Of a stretch of 64,000 nucleotides of DNA, positions 45,731 to 54,296 are shown piece after piece. How positions within the stretch are numbered: position 1 is the stretch's first letter; every line of letters begins with the position of its first letter. The translations under genes were made by a program, and so were the position numbers. The notes beneath the pieces were generated by a model. That model searched no databases, was not told the origin of the DNA, and worked only from the letters and a program-made list of their open reading frames with translations. This DNA comes from Psychrobacter sp. UBA3962 (lineage in GTDB: Bacteria > Pseudomonadota > Gammaproteobacteria > Pseudomonadales > Moraxellaceae): assembly GCF_002385225.1 (NCBI RefSeq), contig NZ_DGDC01000020.1, positions 124,035 to 188,034 of the forward strand, in the 5' to 3' direction.

Positions 45731-46453
45731 ATGAAAAAGTCACTTATTATTTTGTCGTTAATGGGACTAAGTGCCACACAAGTAAATGCAACAGTTCAAC
45801 AAACTTTTGAACCAGCCACAAACTCTTCAGCAGTTAAAACGTATAAAGTAGTAAACAATTTCTCTAACATCACTTCTAATACCACTGAACGTGTTCAGAA
45901 CATTGAGTATTTAAACAATCAAGCACAGCAAAAAAGTGATGAACTGGCCCAATTGGCTAGACAACTAGAAACTAAATACAGTAACTCAGTTTCTTTTGCT
46001 ACCTCTGCAAATAACTCAACTTTCTCTTCTGGTCGTTTGACCAGCTCAGCGCCTCCTGCTTTAGCCGCCGCTCGTGCTGCCCGTGCTGCTCATTCTAGAA
46101 CGCTTGGACTATGCGCCCGTTATGTACGTCAAGCTTTACAAGCTGCAGGCTATGAATTCACTCCTAATGCATCAGCTTATCAATATGCTACTCGTGGCAC
46201 ATTAGCACAAGCGGGCTTTGTTAAGCTTAGCAATGACAACTATCAACCTCAAGTCGGTGACGTTGCTGTATTTAACCGCTCATCAAAAAACCCACATGGT
46301 CACATTCAAATTTATGATGGCTCACAATGGGTATCAGATTTCAGACAGTCAAAATTCAGCCCGTACAGCAGCCATAATGGTTACAGCGTATGGCGCGATG
46401 GTCGTTACTTAGACGCGACAAGCCAAGGTACTTACTTAGCGATGAACGATTAA
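45731..46453 (+). CDS. Exported CHAP-domain protein, probable peptidoglycan amidase/endopeptidase
   Basis: The product is a 240-aa secreted protein. Signal peptide: residues 1-20 (MKKSLIILSLMGLSATQVNA). Residues about 50-85 are helical (VQNIEYLNNQAQQKSDELAQ), and an Ala/Arg-rich stretch APPALAAARAARAAH precedes the catalytic domain. The CHAP/NlpC-P60-like domain (about 120-235) has the candidate nucleophile Cys in TLGLCARYVRQALQAAGYEF and the His in NPHGHIQIYDGSQWVSDFR, with GDVAVFN between them. It would cut peptide bonds in peptidoglycan in the periplasm. No operon partner is present; it is divergent from dciA and ends at a terminator. Confidence 0.82.
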   Translation: MKKSLIILSLMGLSATQVNATVQQTFEPATNSSAVKTYKVVNNFSNITSNTTERVQNIEYLNNQAQQKSDELAQLARQLETKYSNSVSFATSANNSTFSSGRLTSSAPPALAAARAARAAHSRTLGLCARYVRQALQAAGYEFTPNASAYQYATRGTLAQAGFVKLSNDNYQPQVGDVAVFNRSSKNPHGHIQIYDGSQWVSDFRQSKFSPYSSHNGYSVWRDGRYLDATSQGTYLAMND

Positions 46454-46495
46454 TAGTCAACAAGCTATTTTAAAGACTGAATCGCAAGGCATACC

Positions 46496-46546
46496 AAAAA
46501 ATCTCATTCATCTAAATTATTCGCTTTAGATAAATGAGATTTTTTT
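46496..46546 (+). terminator. Intrinsic terminator after the CHAP gene
   Basis: AAAAATCTCATT plus ATCTAAA pair with TTTAGAT plus AATGAGATTTTT, one unpaired base on each side, followed by T. Confidence 0.85.
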
Positions 46547-46558
46547 AATTGTTAAGTT

Positions 46559-46598
46559 AATTAAGAGTCTATAAAAGTAATTGAGAGTCAATAAAACA
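46559..46598. repeat. 20-base imperfect tandem duplication
   Basis: AATTAAGAGTCTATAAAAGT (46559-46578) is followed by AATTGAGAGTCAATAAAACA (46579-46598), 16 of 20 positions identical, lying between two terminators. Confidence 0.75.
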
Positions 46599-46600
46599 AT

Positions 46601-46629
46601 AAAGGCCGCTAAATTAGCGGCCTTTTTTT
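46601..46629. terminator. Terminator between the CHAP gene and yhbY
   Basis: AAAGGCCGCT (46601-46610) pairs with AGCGGCCTTT (46616-46625) around a 5-base loop. T7 lies on the plus side and a T-rich tail on the minus side, so it probably ends yhbY and backs up the CHAP terminator. Confidence 0.88.
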
Positions 46630-46662
46630 AAATAACTATTTTTTAATGACTTGTAATAACCA

Positions 46663-46998
46663 TTAATCGCTATAACGACTTAAGTTAGACAACTTAGGGT
46701 TAGCATTGGGGTTGCGGCGTAATAATAGAGCCATGCGGCCGATGCTATGAATAAGCTGAGCACCAGTTTTTCCAGCAAGATCGCTGCTGAATACTTCACG
46801 CTCTTCTTTACTACCTGGTGGCGTTTTGATTTTAATAAGTTCATGATCATTTAAAGCGCGGTCTAACTCTACTACTACTGACTCAGTCAACCCCTTATTG
46901 CCGATAGTAACGACAGGCTTTAGCTCGTGACCAATGCCTTTAAGGCGGCGAAGTTCAGTGTTGTCCAATGCAGGACGTTTGTTTTTTGCAGTACTCAT
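46663..46998 (-). CDS. yhbY: YhbY family RNA-binding protein (CRM domain)
   Basis: The product is a 111-aa CRS1-YhbY (CRM) domain protein that associates with pre-50S ribosomal particles in E. coli. Features: LRRLKGIGHELKPVVTIGNK, then GLTESVVVELDRALNDHELI, KIKTPPGSKEEREV and LIHSIGRMALLLRRNP, which contain the GxxG-like loop of the fold (IGNKGLT). It is divergent from rlmE (ftsJ) and close to ftsH, the widely conserved yhbY-rlmE-ftsH order. Confidence 0.95.
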   Translation of the reverse strand: MSTAKNKRPALDNTELRRLKGIGHELKPVVTIGNKGLTESVVVELDRALNDHELIKIKTPPGSKEEREVFSSDLAGKTGAQLIHSIGRMALLLRRNPNANPKLSNLSRYSD

Positions 46999-47324
46999 AT
47001 TGTCTCAGTATTAATTATTAGGCCTAACTTAACCAGCCTTGAAAAGAAAAATATCATATAGGGTCAATCTATGACGCTATCTAAACGGAGTCTTTACGCT
47101 CACTCTTTATACAGTTATCGAGTTATTAAAGCATGAAGCTTCAAAAGCGAATTGGATTCACAGGGGCATTATAAAGAAAGTTGTTGCCTCTTGCATGATG
47201 AGTTTGTAATGTTGGCTAAGTTTTAACAGGCCATAAGCTTAATAGTTTAAATAATGGTAGAATTTGCTATTAATTAATAGTTATCACATCTCTATTTTAT
47301 ATATACAGTTACAGTGAGGATATT
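46999..47324. other. Divergent spacer between yhbY and rlmE
   Basis: This spacer of 326 bases holds the two divergent promoters. On the plus strand a candidate extended -10 is TGGTAGAAT (TAGAAT at 47258-47263), about 60 bases before rlmE. I see no small ORF or RNA gene. Confidence 0.4.
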
Positions 47325-47957
47325 TTGGCAACCCGCATCACTAATAAGAAATTATCTAAAAGCAGTAAAGCTTGGATGAAAGAGCATCTTGACGACCATT
47401 ACGTGCAGTTAGCTCAAAAAGAGGGCTATCGTGCTCGTGCTGCTTACAAGCTATTAGAGATTAATGAAAAGACTGACCTAATTAAAAAAGGGATGACAGT
47501 TGTAGACTTGGGTAGTGCGCCAGGAAGTTGGTCACAAGTGGCTGGTAGATTGGTAGGGGATAGTGGCATATTGATTGCTTCTGATATTTTACCTATGGAT
47601 GCGCTGGAGAATGTGACCTTCATTCAAGGTGATTTTAGAGAAGAAGAAGTGTTTGATAAATTAATGAGTGAAGTGGGTGATAGACAAGTGGATGTGGTGT
47701 TATCAGATATGGCACCCAACACTTCTGGCCATACCGCAGTAGATCAGCCTCGCATGATATATCTGTGTGAGCTGGCTGTAGATTTTGCACTTAGAGTACT
47801 TCCTAAAGGTGGGTCTTTAATAATGAAGGTGTTCCAAGGAGAAGGGGAGCAGCAGTTACGTCAGCAATTACAGTCTCAATTCTCTAAAGTGCGTACCATT
47901 AAGCCTGCCGCCTCTCGCCCTCGCTCAAAAGAGGTGTTTTGGGTGGCCACCAAGTAA
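47325..47957 (+). CDS. rlmE: 23S rRNA (uridine-2552 2'-O)-methyltransferase
   Basis: RlmE (FtsJ/RrmJ) methylates the ribose of U2552 in the ribosomal A-loop of 23S rRNA. The 210-aa protein starts at TTG 47325 with GTGAGGA upstream. Motifs: GYRARAAYKLLEINEKTDLI (catalytic Lys), TVVDLGSAPGSWSQVAGRL (SAM site), VVLSDMAPNTSGHTAVDQP (catalytic Asp), GGSLIMKVFQGEGEQQLRQQ (catalytic Lys) and RPRSKEVFWVATK (catalytic Glu). The length matches E. coli (209). It is followed by ftsH, but across 493 bases, so the two are probably not one operon here. Confidence 0.97.
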   Translation: MATRITNKKLSKSSKAWMKEHLDDHYVQLAQKEGYRARAAYKLLEINEKTDLIKKGMTVVDLGSAPGSWSQVAGRLVGDSGILIASDILPMDALENVTFIQGDFREEEVFDKLMSEVGDRQVDVVLSDMAPNTSGHTAVDQPRMIYLCELAVDFALRVLPKGGSLIMKVFQGEGEQQLRQQLQSQFSKVRTIKPAASRPRSKEVFWVATK

Positions 47958-48450
47958 CTTAAGCTATTTAGAAAGCTTAATAATCACAGTTAACCACTTA
48001 GCTTTAAGACATTACTTGTGACTCTCTATTTATGATGGTTTTTTTATTTATTATGACCCTTATATTCTTTATGAAAAGTTGCTCTACTTATGCTTGGTAA
48101 TAAGGGACATAGAAATTGGGCTGACTGAACAAAGTCTATAATTGCAAAGATGGATTAAATAAGTAAATCTAAAATTTAGATATTATTATCTGCTTTATCC
48201 TTGATAAATAAGTAGAGTGACCTAATAAAGAGAAGTATCAGCAGTGGTTCGTTAAGATCATAGTTTTTTTATTAAGGGCATGGTTTTAAGGGCGTTAAGC
48301 TCTATTAGAAATATTATAAAAAATTAATGACAGAATAATCAACGCGTGTATTAACACGGTGACGAGCCATAATTGTTTTTTTGTCTCATGTTATAATGCA
48401 AGATTAGGCAGAATTTTGAATACATCAATAAGTAAGGGATGGTATAGCTT
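47958..48450. other. Long AT-rich spacer between rlmE and ftsH
   Basis: This stretch of 493 bases is unusually long for the window. I see no ORF with a good start and no tRNA-like fold. Its only defendable element is the ftsH promoter near 48392. There is no clear terminator after rlmE. Confidence 0.45.
48389..48397 (+). promoter_or_regulatory. Extended -10 promoter of ftsH
   Basis: TGTTATAAT (TG at 48389-48390, TATAAT at 48392-48397) gives a start near 48404, about 47 bases before the GTG of ftsH. No good -35 is visible; a heat-shock type promoter could also be hidden. Confidence 0.5.
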
Positions 48451-50361
48451 GTGAGCGACATGGTAAAAAATACCTTATTGTGGCTAGTTGTTATCGGCGT
48501 ATTAGTGCTGGTATTTAGCAACTTTGATAGCAGTAATGAGCCGGATGCGCTTAATTACTCTGAGTTTGTAACTCAAGTCACTGAGGACCAAATTAAAAGC
48601 GTCAAAATCGATGGTGAACAAATCACCGGTGAAAAAGTTAACGGCTCAGAATTTGAGACCGTTGTCCCTGCCGTGGCTGACGATGAGTTAATGCCTACAT
48701 TACGTAAGCATAATGTTGAAGTGCAGGGCGCCGCCCCTGAGCGCCAAAGCATTATGTTGCAGTTATTAATTGCAAGTTTCCCTGTTCTGCTTATTATCGG
48801 TATTTTCTTATTCTTCATGCGTAATATGCAAGGGGGCGCGGGTGGTAAAGCCGGCGGACCTATGAGCTTTGGTAAATCTAAAGCGAAAATGCTAGGCGAA
48901 GACCAAATTAAAGTTAACTTTAATGATGTCGCAGGTGCTGAAGAAGCGAAAGAAGAAGTTGTTGAAGTTGTTGATTTTCTAAAAGATCCCGACAAATTTA
49001 CCAAACTTGGTGCTACCATTCCTCGCGGTATTTTAATGGTGGGTCCGCCAGGTACGGGTAAGACATTACTTGCTAAAGCGATTGCTGGTGAAGCGAAAGT
49101 ACCTTTCTTCTCAATCTCAGGCTCTGACTTCGTAGAAATGTTCGTCGGTGTGGGTGCTTCTCGTGTCCGCGATATGTTCGAACAAGCTAAGAAAAATGCA
49201 CCTTGTATTATCTTTATTGATGAGATTGATGCTGTAGGTCGTAGCCGTGGTACTGGCATGGGCGGTGGCAATGATGAGCGTGAGCAAACCCTAAACCAAT
49301 TATTGGTTGAGATGGATGGTTTTGAGGGCAATGACGGTATTATCGTTATTGCGGCAACCAACCGCGCAGACGTGCTAGATAAAGCTTTACTACGTCCAGG
49401 TCGTTTTGACCGTCAAGTGCATGTTGGCTTACCAGATATTAAAGGCCGTGAAGAGATCTTAAAGGTGCATTTGCGTAAGTTACCTGCAACGGTTGGCGTT
49501 GATGTCAATGCGTTAGCACGTGGTACGCCTGGATTTAGTGGTGCTCAGTTGGCTAACTTAGTAAACGAGGCAGCTTTATTTGCGGCGCGTCGTAATAAAA
49601 CCAGCGTCGATATGAATGACTTTGAAGATGCCAAAGACAAGCTATTTATGGGTCCTGAGCGTAAGTCAATGGTGTTACGTGAAGAAGAGCGCCGTGCAAC
49701 TGCTTATCATGAAGCGGGTCATGCGTTAGTAGCAGAGATGCTTCCAGGGACTGACCCTGTGCATAAAGTGACTATCATGCCGCGGGGTTGGGCATTGGGC
49801 GTAACTTGGCAGCTGCCTGAGTTTGACCAGACTAGCTTAGATAAGTCTAAAATGCTAAATGATATTGCTATCTTATTTGGTGGTCGTATTGCAGAAGAAG
49901 TATTTGTAAACCAAAAGACCACTGGCGCATCTAATGACTTTGAGCGCGCTACCAAAATGGCACGTGCGATGGTTACCAAGTACGGTATGTCTGATGCACT
50001 AGGGGTGATGGTTTATGAAGAGGATGATACGTCACAGGGCTACTTTGGCGGGATGACTCGTAGTATTTCTGAGGCAACACAGCAGAAGGTAGATGAAGAG
50101 ATTCGTCGTATCTTAGAAGAGCAGTATGATATTGCCCGTGAAATCATCGAAGCAAATAAAGATAAAATGCATGCGATGGTTGATGCCTTGATGAAGTGGG
50201 AAACCATTGATAGAGATCAGTTACAAGACATCTTAGCGGGCAATGAGCCTCGTGAACCCCGTAATTATCAACCAGAGAAGGATGTGACTCCTAAAAAAGA
50301 AGAGGCAGACTCTACTGACTCACCTTCAGGGCCTACACCTCCTCCGTTACCAGCTATGTAA
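48451..50361 (+). CDS. ftsH: ATP-dependent zinc metalloprotease FtsH
   Basis: FtsH is the membrane-anchored AAA+ protease that degrades misfolded membrane proteins and regulatory targets such as LpxC. The start is GTG 48451; the product has 636 aa. There are two membrane segments (about 6-24 and 103-123) around a periplasmic domain. The AAA module has Walker [17 protein letters not shown], Walker [17 protein letters not shown] and [15 protein letters not shown]. The zinc protease motif is HEAGH (His420). The tail is Glu/Pro-rich. LpxC, encoded at 43.8 kb, is a well known FtsH substrate in E. coli; whether that holds here is unknown. A terminator follows. Confidence 0.98.
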   Translation: MSDMVKNTLLWLVVIGVLVLVFSNFDSSNEPDALNYSEFVTQVTEDQIKSVKIDGEQITGEKVNGSEFETVVPAVADDELMPTLRKHNVEVQGAAPERQSIMLQLLIASFPVLLIIGIFLFFMRNMQGGAGGKAGGPMSFGKSKAKMLGEDQIKVNFNDVAGAEEAKEEVVEVVDFLKDPDKFTKLGATIPRGILMVGPPGTGKTLLAKAIAGEAKVPFFSISGSDFVEMFVGVGASRVRDMFEQAKKNAPCIIFIDEIDAVGRSRGTGMGGGNDEREQTLNQLLVEMDGFEGNDGIIVIAATNRADVLDKALLRPGRFDRQVHVGLPDIKGREEILKVHLRKLPATVGVDVNALARGTPGFSGAQLANLVNEAALFAARRNKTSVDMNDFEDAKDKLFMGPERKSMVLREEERRATAYHEAGHALVAEMLPGTDPVHKVTIMPRGWALGVTWQLPEFDQTSLDKSKMLNDIAILFGGRIAEEVFVNQKTTGASNDFERATKMARAMVTKYGMSDALGVMVYEEDDTSQGYFGGMTRSISEATQQKVDEEIRRILEEQYDIAREIIEANKDKMHAMVDALMKWETIDRDQLQDILAGNEPREPRNYQPEKDVTPKKEEADSTDSPSGPTPPPLPAM

Positions 50362-50412
50362 GATTGTAAGTACCGTATGAAACTTAAACCTTCATACCAT
50401 TAAAGTTGATAC

Positions 50413-50445
50413 AAAAGGCACCTTCAATTGAAGGTGCCTTTTTTT
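50413..50445 (+). terminator. Intrinsic terminator after ftsH
   Basis: AAAAGGCACCTTCAA (50413-50427) and its perfect complement (50428-50442) are followed by T. Confidence 0.9.
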
Positions 50446-50607
50446 GTGCTAGTTTCGGCAAATACTAGATCTCTATTGCGCCACTATAATTTTCTATATC
50501 TGCTAAAATGGGTAAGTTACAAAGGCAAGAGCTGTCATTATAAAAAGATTGCCAACTGACCTAACTATCAACTTTAAACCTGAAGACCAAAAAGAATAAT
50601 TATTACT

Positions 50608-51504
50608 ATGCAACTACACCCTTTTCCCAAGATAGCAATTGAGACCAAAACGACAACCGCACAGTCTAAGCAGCTGGATTTGTCGCAACCCCAGATTATG
50701 GGTATCTTAAATGTGACGCCCGACTCATTCTCAGATGGTGGGAAGTTTAATAGCGTCGAGAACGCTTTGGCTCACTGCGAACAGATGCTACAACAAGGGG
50801 CAACCATTATTGATATTGGGGGTGAATCTACCCGTCCAAATGCCAGTCCTGTTACAGAGGATGAAGAATGTTCTCGAGTAGTCCCTGTGGTAGAAGCGAT
50901 TCGTCAGCAGTTTGGTGAAGAGTTGTGGCTTTCTATTGATACCAGTTCGCCAAAAGTTATAGAACAAGCGGTGCAAGCTGGGGCGGATATCTGGAATGAC
51001 GTTAGAGCGTTAACGCGTACAGGCGCGCCGCAGATGGCTGCCAAGTTAGATATTCCAGTAGTGTTGATGCACATGCGTGGCGAACCGACGACCATGAATG
51101 CCAAAGCCAGTTATCAGAACGTGTTGCAGGAAGTAATTGCCGAACTAAAGCAGCGTATTAACTGTGCTCAACAAGCGGGTATAAAGTCCAGCAATATTAT
51201 TATTGACCCTGGGTTTGGCTTTGCCAAAAATTACGATCACCATAAAACCTTATTAAACCAACTCAGTGAGCTGCATCAATTACAATTGCCTATTTTATTT
51301 GGCATCTCCCGTAAACGTTTTTTAGGGGAGGTTCTTAACCGTACTGACTTACCTGCATTTAGTGAGCATCAAGCCACTGACAGAGATGGGGTGGGTATGG
51401 CGGCAGCCTTACTCGCTTTCCAGCAAGGGGCCAGTATTGTACGCACTCACAATGTGGGCTTGACCATGCAAGGGCTGGCGTTATGGCAGCAGCTTAATAG
51501 CTAG
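50608..51504 (+). CDS. folP: Dihydropteroate synthase
   Basis: FolP condenses p-aminobenzoate with hydroxymethyl-dihydropterin pyrophosphate; it is the sulfonamide target. The 298-aa TIM barrel shows IMGILNVTPDSFSDGGKFN (pterin and pABA loop), ATIIDIGGESTRPNASPV, LWLSIDTSSPKVIEQAVQA, IPVVLMHMRGEP, IIDPGFGFAKN and GISRKRFLG. The first 25 residues are an extension before the barrel. It follows ftsH, as in E. coli, but behind a terminator and 246 bases. PabB from 18 kb makes its pABA substrate. Confidence 0.96.
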   Translation: MQLHPFPKIAIETKTTTAQSKQLDLSQPQIMGILNVTPDSFSDGGKFNSVENALAHCEQMLQQGATIIDIGGESTRPNASPVTEDEECSRVVPVVEAIRQQFGEELWLSIDTSSPKVIEQAVQAGADIWNDVRALTRTGAPQMAAKLDIPVVLMHMRGEPTTMNAKASYQNVLQEVIAELKQRINCAQQAGIKSSNIIIDPGFGFAKNYDHHKTLLNQLSELHQLQLPILFGISRKRFLGEVLNRTDLPAFSEHQATDRDGVGMAAALLAFQQGASIVRTHNVGLTMQGLALWQQLNS

Positions 51505-51578
51505 TTGCTTAATTCGGCTCAACATTTTTAACTTTAATTTATATTGTAGTTTATATTATATTTAGGAGTAACTTTAAA

Positions 51579-51848
51579 ATGACACAACCCGAACCGACCA
51601 ATGAGCAACGCAGAGTGATTTATCAGGCCCGTCGCGGTTTAAAAGAACTGGATTTCTATATCGATCCTTATGTTAAGCAGCACTATTTGACCGCGGATGA
51701 TGATGAACAAGCCACTTTTGCTAAGCTACTAACCTATGAAGATCCAGACCTATTAAACTATTTTATGAACCAAGATACACCAGATGACCCTAAAGTAGCT
51801 GAATTGGTTTTAAAATTAAAAACCCTACAACATGGTGATTTATCTTAA
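51579..51848 (+). CDS. sdhE: Succinate dehydrogenase flavinylation factor SdhE
   Basis: SdhE (YgfY) promotes covalent FAD attachment to SdhA and FrdA. The 89-aa helical protein carries the family signature RRGLKELDFYIDPYV, where the RGxxE motif contacts the flavoprotein, and the later FAKLLTYEDPDLLNYFMNQD segment. Ribosome-binding site: TAGGAG before ATG 51579. The next gene begins 70 bases later and is YgfX-like, which reproduces the sdhE-ygfX pair of many gammaproteobacteria. Confidence 0.94.
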   Translation: MTQPEPTNEQRRVIYQARRGLKELDFYIDPYVKQHYLTADDDEQATFAKLLTYEDPDLLNYFMNQDTPDDPKVAELVLKLKTLQHGDLS

Positions 51849-51918
51849 ATCTGATTAGCGAATTCATTTTTTATCGATTAAAAGTCGATCGGCAACTCTT
51901 TGTCGCTTGTCGGTCGAT

Positions 51919-52350
51919 ATGAGTACGCAGTTGGTTATCGAGATTACTGCAATTAGCTACTGGCAGCGTTTATATAGCTGTGGCTTTTTGCTACTGCTAT
52001 TACTGATAGTCAGTACTTCATCCCTCCCTTTTTATGGGGTATTGACTTTGGTTATGGAGGGAATACTGCTTTGTATTCTGATAGAGATCACAAGAAGCGG
52101 GCAACCCTCACACATTACCGGCTGCAATATTGACGAAGTTAACGCCCATTGGCAGTTACTCATTCAGGGTAGTCATCAACCCATCCTTTGGCAAGCAAAA
52201 CTAATTTCTACCCAAAGCTTTAGCCACTGTGTGCAATTAATATTTGATACTGAGCAGCCCCTGCAGCGGCGCGAAACCGTTCTGATTTGGAAAGACCAAG
52301 TCGAGGCTGATACTTGGCGTGAACTAAAGGTTCTGAGTCGATGGAGTTGA
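51919..52350 (+). CDS. YgfX (CptA)-like membrane protein
   Basis: The product is 143 aa from ATG 51919; an in-frame TTG at 51907 is an alternative. Two hydrophobic segments (about 18-34, LLLLLLIVSTSS, and 38-55, VLTLVMEGILLCIL) are followed by a soluble beta-rich domain with WQLLIQGSHQPILWQAKLIS and LIWKDQVEADTWRELKVLSR. Sequence similarity to YgfX is low, but the topology, size and position behind sdhE match. In E. coli YgfX was reported to affect cell shape proteins and was proposed as a toxin-antitoxin partner of SdhE, a claim that is disputed. Function here is unproven. Confidence 0.7.
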   Translation: MSTQLVIEITAISYWQRLYSCGFLLLLLLIVSTSSLPFYGVLTLVMEGILLCILIEITRSGQPSHITGCNIDEVNAHWQLLIQGSHQPILWQAKLISTQSFSHCVQLIFDTEQPLQRRETVLIWKDQVEADTWRELKVLSRWS

Positions 52351-52550
52351 GCTGAAAAATAATGCGCTAAACGTGCACGGCTACTGACAGTTGAATAACA
52401 AATCACATAAAAATAGTTTGTGAAATAATACTAGATTAGGTGGTAAGCTTGTTTGCATTGAAATGAAGCGAACCTGCAATAAATATAAATATTTGTGGTT
52501 TGCTCTTTTGAAATTATTCAGGTCATTTTGAAGTTATTAAGGAGAATTTT

Positions 52551-53240
52551 ATGAGTTTACTAGGGAATTTAGTTACTCAGGTAGCCCGTCAGGCACTAGA
52601 AGGACAAGATACAAAGCGTAGCCCTAATCAGCGTACTCAATCTGCTTCTACTGGAGGATTAGGTGGCATCTTAGATAGTATCCTAGGCAGTAATAACTCA
52701 GCCCAGACCAACACCCAATCACAAAGTAATGGTTTTGGTCTTGATGATATTATTGGTGGCATGCTAGGAGGTCAGATGGGTGGCCAAACCAGTGGCGCTG
52801 GTGGTTTGGGCAGCATCTTAGGTAGCGTGTTAGGAAGAGGTCAAGCCAGTGCTAGAGGCGGTAGTAATAAAGCCATGTTGGTTGCTGCTTTGATGCCCAT
52901 CGCCCTAAATTGGATCCAACGCAATGGGGGTCTTTCTGGGGCACTCAATAAAGTTAAGGATATGGGCTTTGGCAATGAAGCTCAATCTTGGATGAGCACC
53001 CAGCAGCAAAACCAAAATCTAGATCCCAATCAAATTAATAAATTATTTGATAAGCAAGAAATTGAACACGTATGTCAACAGACAGGCGCTGACGAGACGG
53101 AAGTGCGTCAAGGATTAGCCGAACTTTTACCAGAGATTGTTAATCAGCTTACTCCAAGTGGTGACTTGGCAAAAGAGCAAGAAGCCAATAGTGAAATTAA
53201 TGAGATTCTAAGTCAAATCTCGGCTTCTCTACCCAAATAG
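52551..53240 (+). CDS. YidB/DUF937 family protein
   Basis: The product is a 229-aa protein of the YidB-like/DUF937 family with unknown function. The N-terminus (LLGNLVTQVARQALEGQ) is followed by a Gly/Ser/Gln-rich repetitive stretch (about 30-100) with repeats of the type GGLGGILDSILGS, LDDIIGGMLGG and GGLGSILGSVLG. The C-terminal half has a helical domain: FDKQEIEHVCQQTGADETEV, then LAELLPEIVNQLTPSG, typical of YidB. No signal peptide. A good AAGGAG ribosome-binding site precedes the ATG. A terminator follows. Confidence 0.85.
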   Translation: MSLLGNLVTQVARQALEGQDTKRSPNQRTQSASTGGLGGILDSILGSNNSAQTNTQSQSNGFGLDDIIGGMLGGQMGGQTSGAGGLGSILGSVLGRGQASARGGSNKAMLVAALMPIALNWIQRNGGLSGALNKVKDMGFGNEAQSWMSTQQQNQNLDPNQINKLFDKQEIEHVCQQTGADETEVRQGLAELLPEIVNQLTPSGDLAKEQEANSEINEILSQISASLPK

Positions 53241-53334
53241 CTTTAGCCCAAATAACTAGAGCTTCACTTATTGCTGATCGACAGTTAGCTTATAGTAGAT
53301 AAGTCTAATTGTTGGCAAAATAACAATAGATATC

Positions 53335-53372
53335 AAAGCCAGATTGCTTTTATTAGCAGCTCTGGCTTTTTT
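53335..53372 (+). terminator. Intrinsic terminator after the YidB-like gene
   Basis: AAAGCCAGA (53335-53343) pairs with TCTGGCTTT (53361-53369), with an inner GCT/AGC pair, followed by T. Confidence 0.85.
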
Positions 53373-53448
53373 ATTGTTACTGTTGTGTGAATTTTAAATG
53401 GGAAAGCCCAAATTGATTTAACTACTGATTTATCAAAGGGATTGCTAG

Positions 53449-53457
53449 TGGTATGAT
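53449..53457 (+). promoter_or_regulatory. Possible tsaB promoter, extended -10
   Basis: TGGTATGAT (TG at 53449-53450, TATGAT at 53452-53457) lies about 70 bases before tsaB, beyond the upstream terminator. No clear -35. Confidence 0.35.
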
Positions 53458-53528
53458 AAGCTGTCTATTTTGACATCCAGCCATCCGCATTAGATATACG
53501 TTGCATTTTAGCTTTCAAAGAGGCCCTC

Positions 53529-54206
53529 ATGTTTTTGGCAATCGATACCGTTTTTGACCAATGTTCAGTAGCTGTAGTCAGTGAAGATCTACAAATACTT
53601 AGTTGTCATACTGAACCCGGCAAACGAGAACAAACCCAACTTATCTTGCCAATGATTGATGCATCTTTAAAAAAAGCAGGGGTAAAGCTTGCTGATTTAA
53701 CCGCTTTAATTTTTAATCGTGGGCCAGGTCCTTTTAGTGGTATTAGAATTAATACCGCTGTAGTACAGGCTTTATCGGTAGCTCATGATTTACCTTGTGT
53801 CGGTGTGTCAAGCTTGAGTGCCATAGCCCAAGCGGCTTTTGATGAGCAAGGGTTGCAACAAGTTTATGTGGCGTTTGATGCCCGTATGAAGCAGGTTTAT
53901 TTTGCCCAGTATCAGCTGGATCACACTTCTCAGGTAATGAAGCTAACTGAGGGCACGAATGAACAGCTGCTAGACTATGACCAAAACACTGAGCTTGCTT
54001 GGCCTATTGCAGGTAATGGGGCTGAATTACTAACGGCTCAGCAACAACAGCCCCTATACGCTGACATTCAACCCGATGCCGTTACGTTAGCTAAGCTGGG
54101 TATCGCACAGTATTTACAGCAGGGCGGTGTACCTGCCGAGCAGGCTCTTCCAGTATATTTACGCAATGATGCGTGGAAAACCTTGAAAGAGCAGGGTAAA
54201 GCCTAA
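53529..54206 (+). CDS. tsaB: tRNA threonylcarbamoyladenosine biosynthesis protein TsaB
   Basis: TsaB (YeaZ) is the partner of TsaD in t6A37 modification of tRNAs. The 225-aa ASKHA-fold protein opens with FLAIDTVFDQCSVAVVSEDL, then SCHTEPGKREQTQLILPMID, FNRGPGPFSGIRINTAVVQA and DLPCVGVSSLSAIAQAA. AGAGG precedes ATG 53529. The usual LAIDTS start has V in place of the Ser/Thr (IDTVFDQ), a minor change. uppP follows after 90 bases. Confidence 0.93.
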   Translation: MFLAIDTVFDQCSVAVVSEDLQILSCHTEPGKREQTQLILPMIDASLKKAGVKLADLTALIFNRGPGPFSGIRINTAVVQALSVAHDLPCVGVSSLSAIAQAAFDEQGLQQVYVAFDARMKQVYFAQYQLDHTSQVMKLTEGTNEQLLDYDQNTELAWPIAGNGAELLTAQQQQPLYADIQPDAVTLAKLGIAQYLQQGGVPAEQALPVYLRNDAWKTLKEQGKA

Positions 54207-54296
54207 GAATAGACAACTTACTATCTGCCAAAGCCATATACTACTTAAAATCATTTATCCTAATATTATTTTATCTTAATACAGCGAGACTTTACT

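Noticed and set aside
48573..49361. Long antisense reading frame of 262 codons inside ftsH
   Set aside because: ftsH is unmistakable on the plus strand; the opposite frame is a by-product of its codon use and has a low-complexity Ser/Pro/Ile translation.
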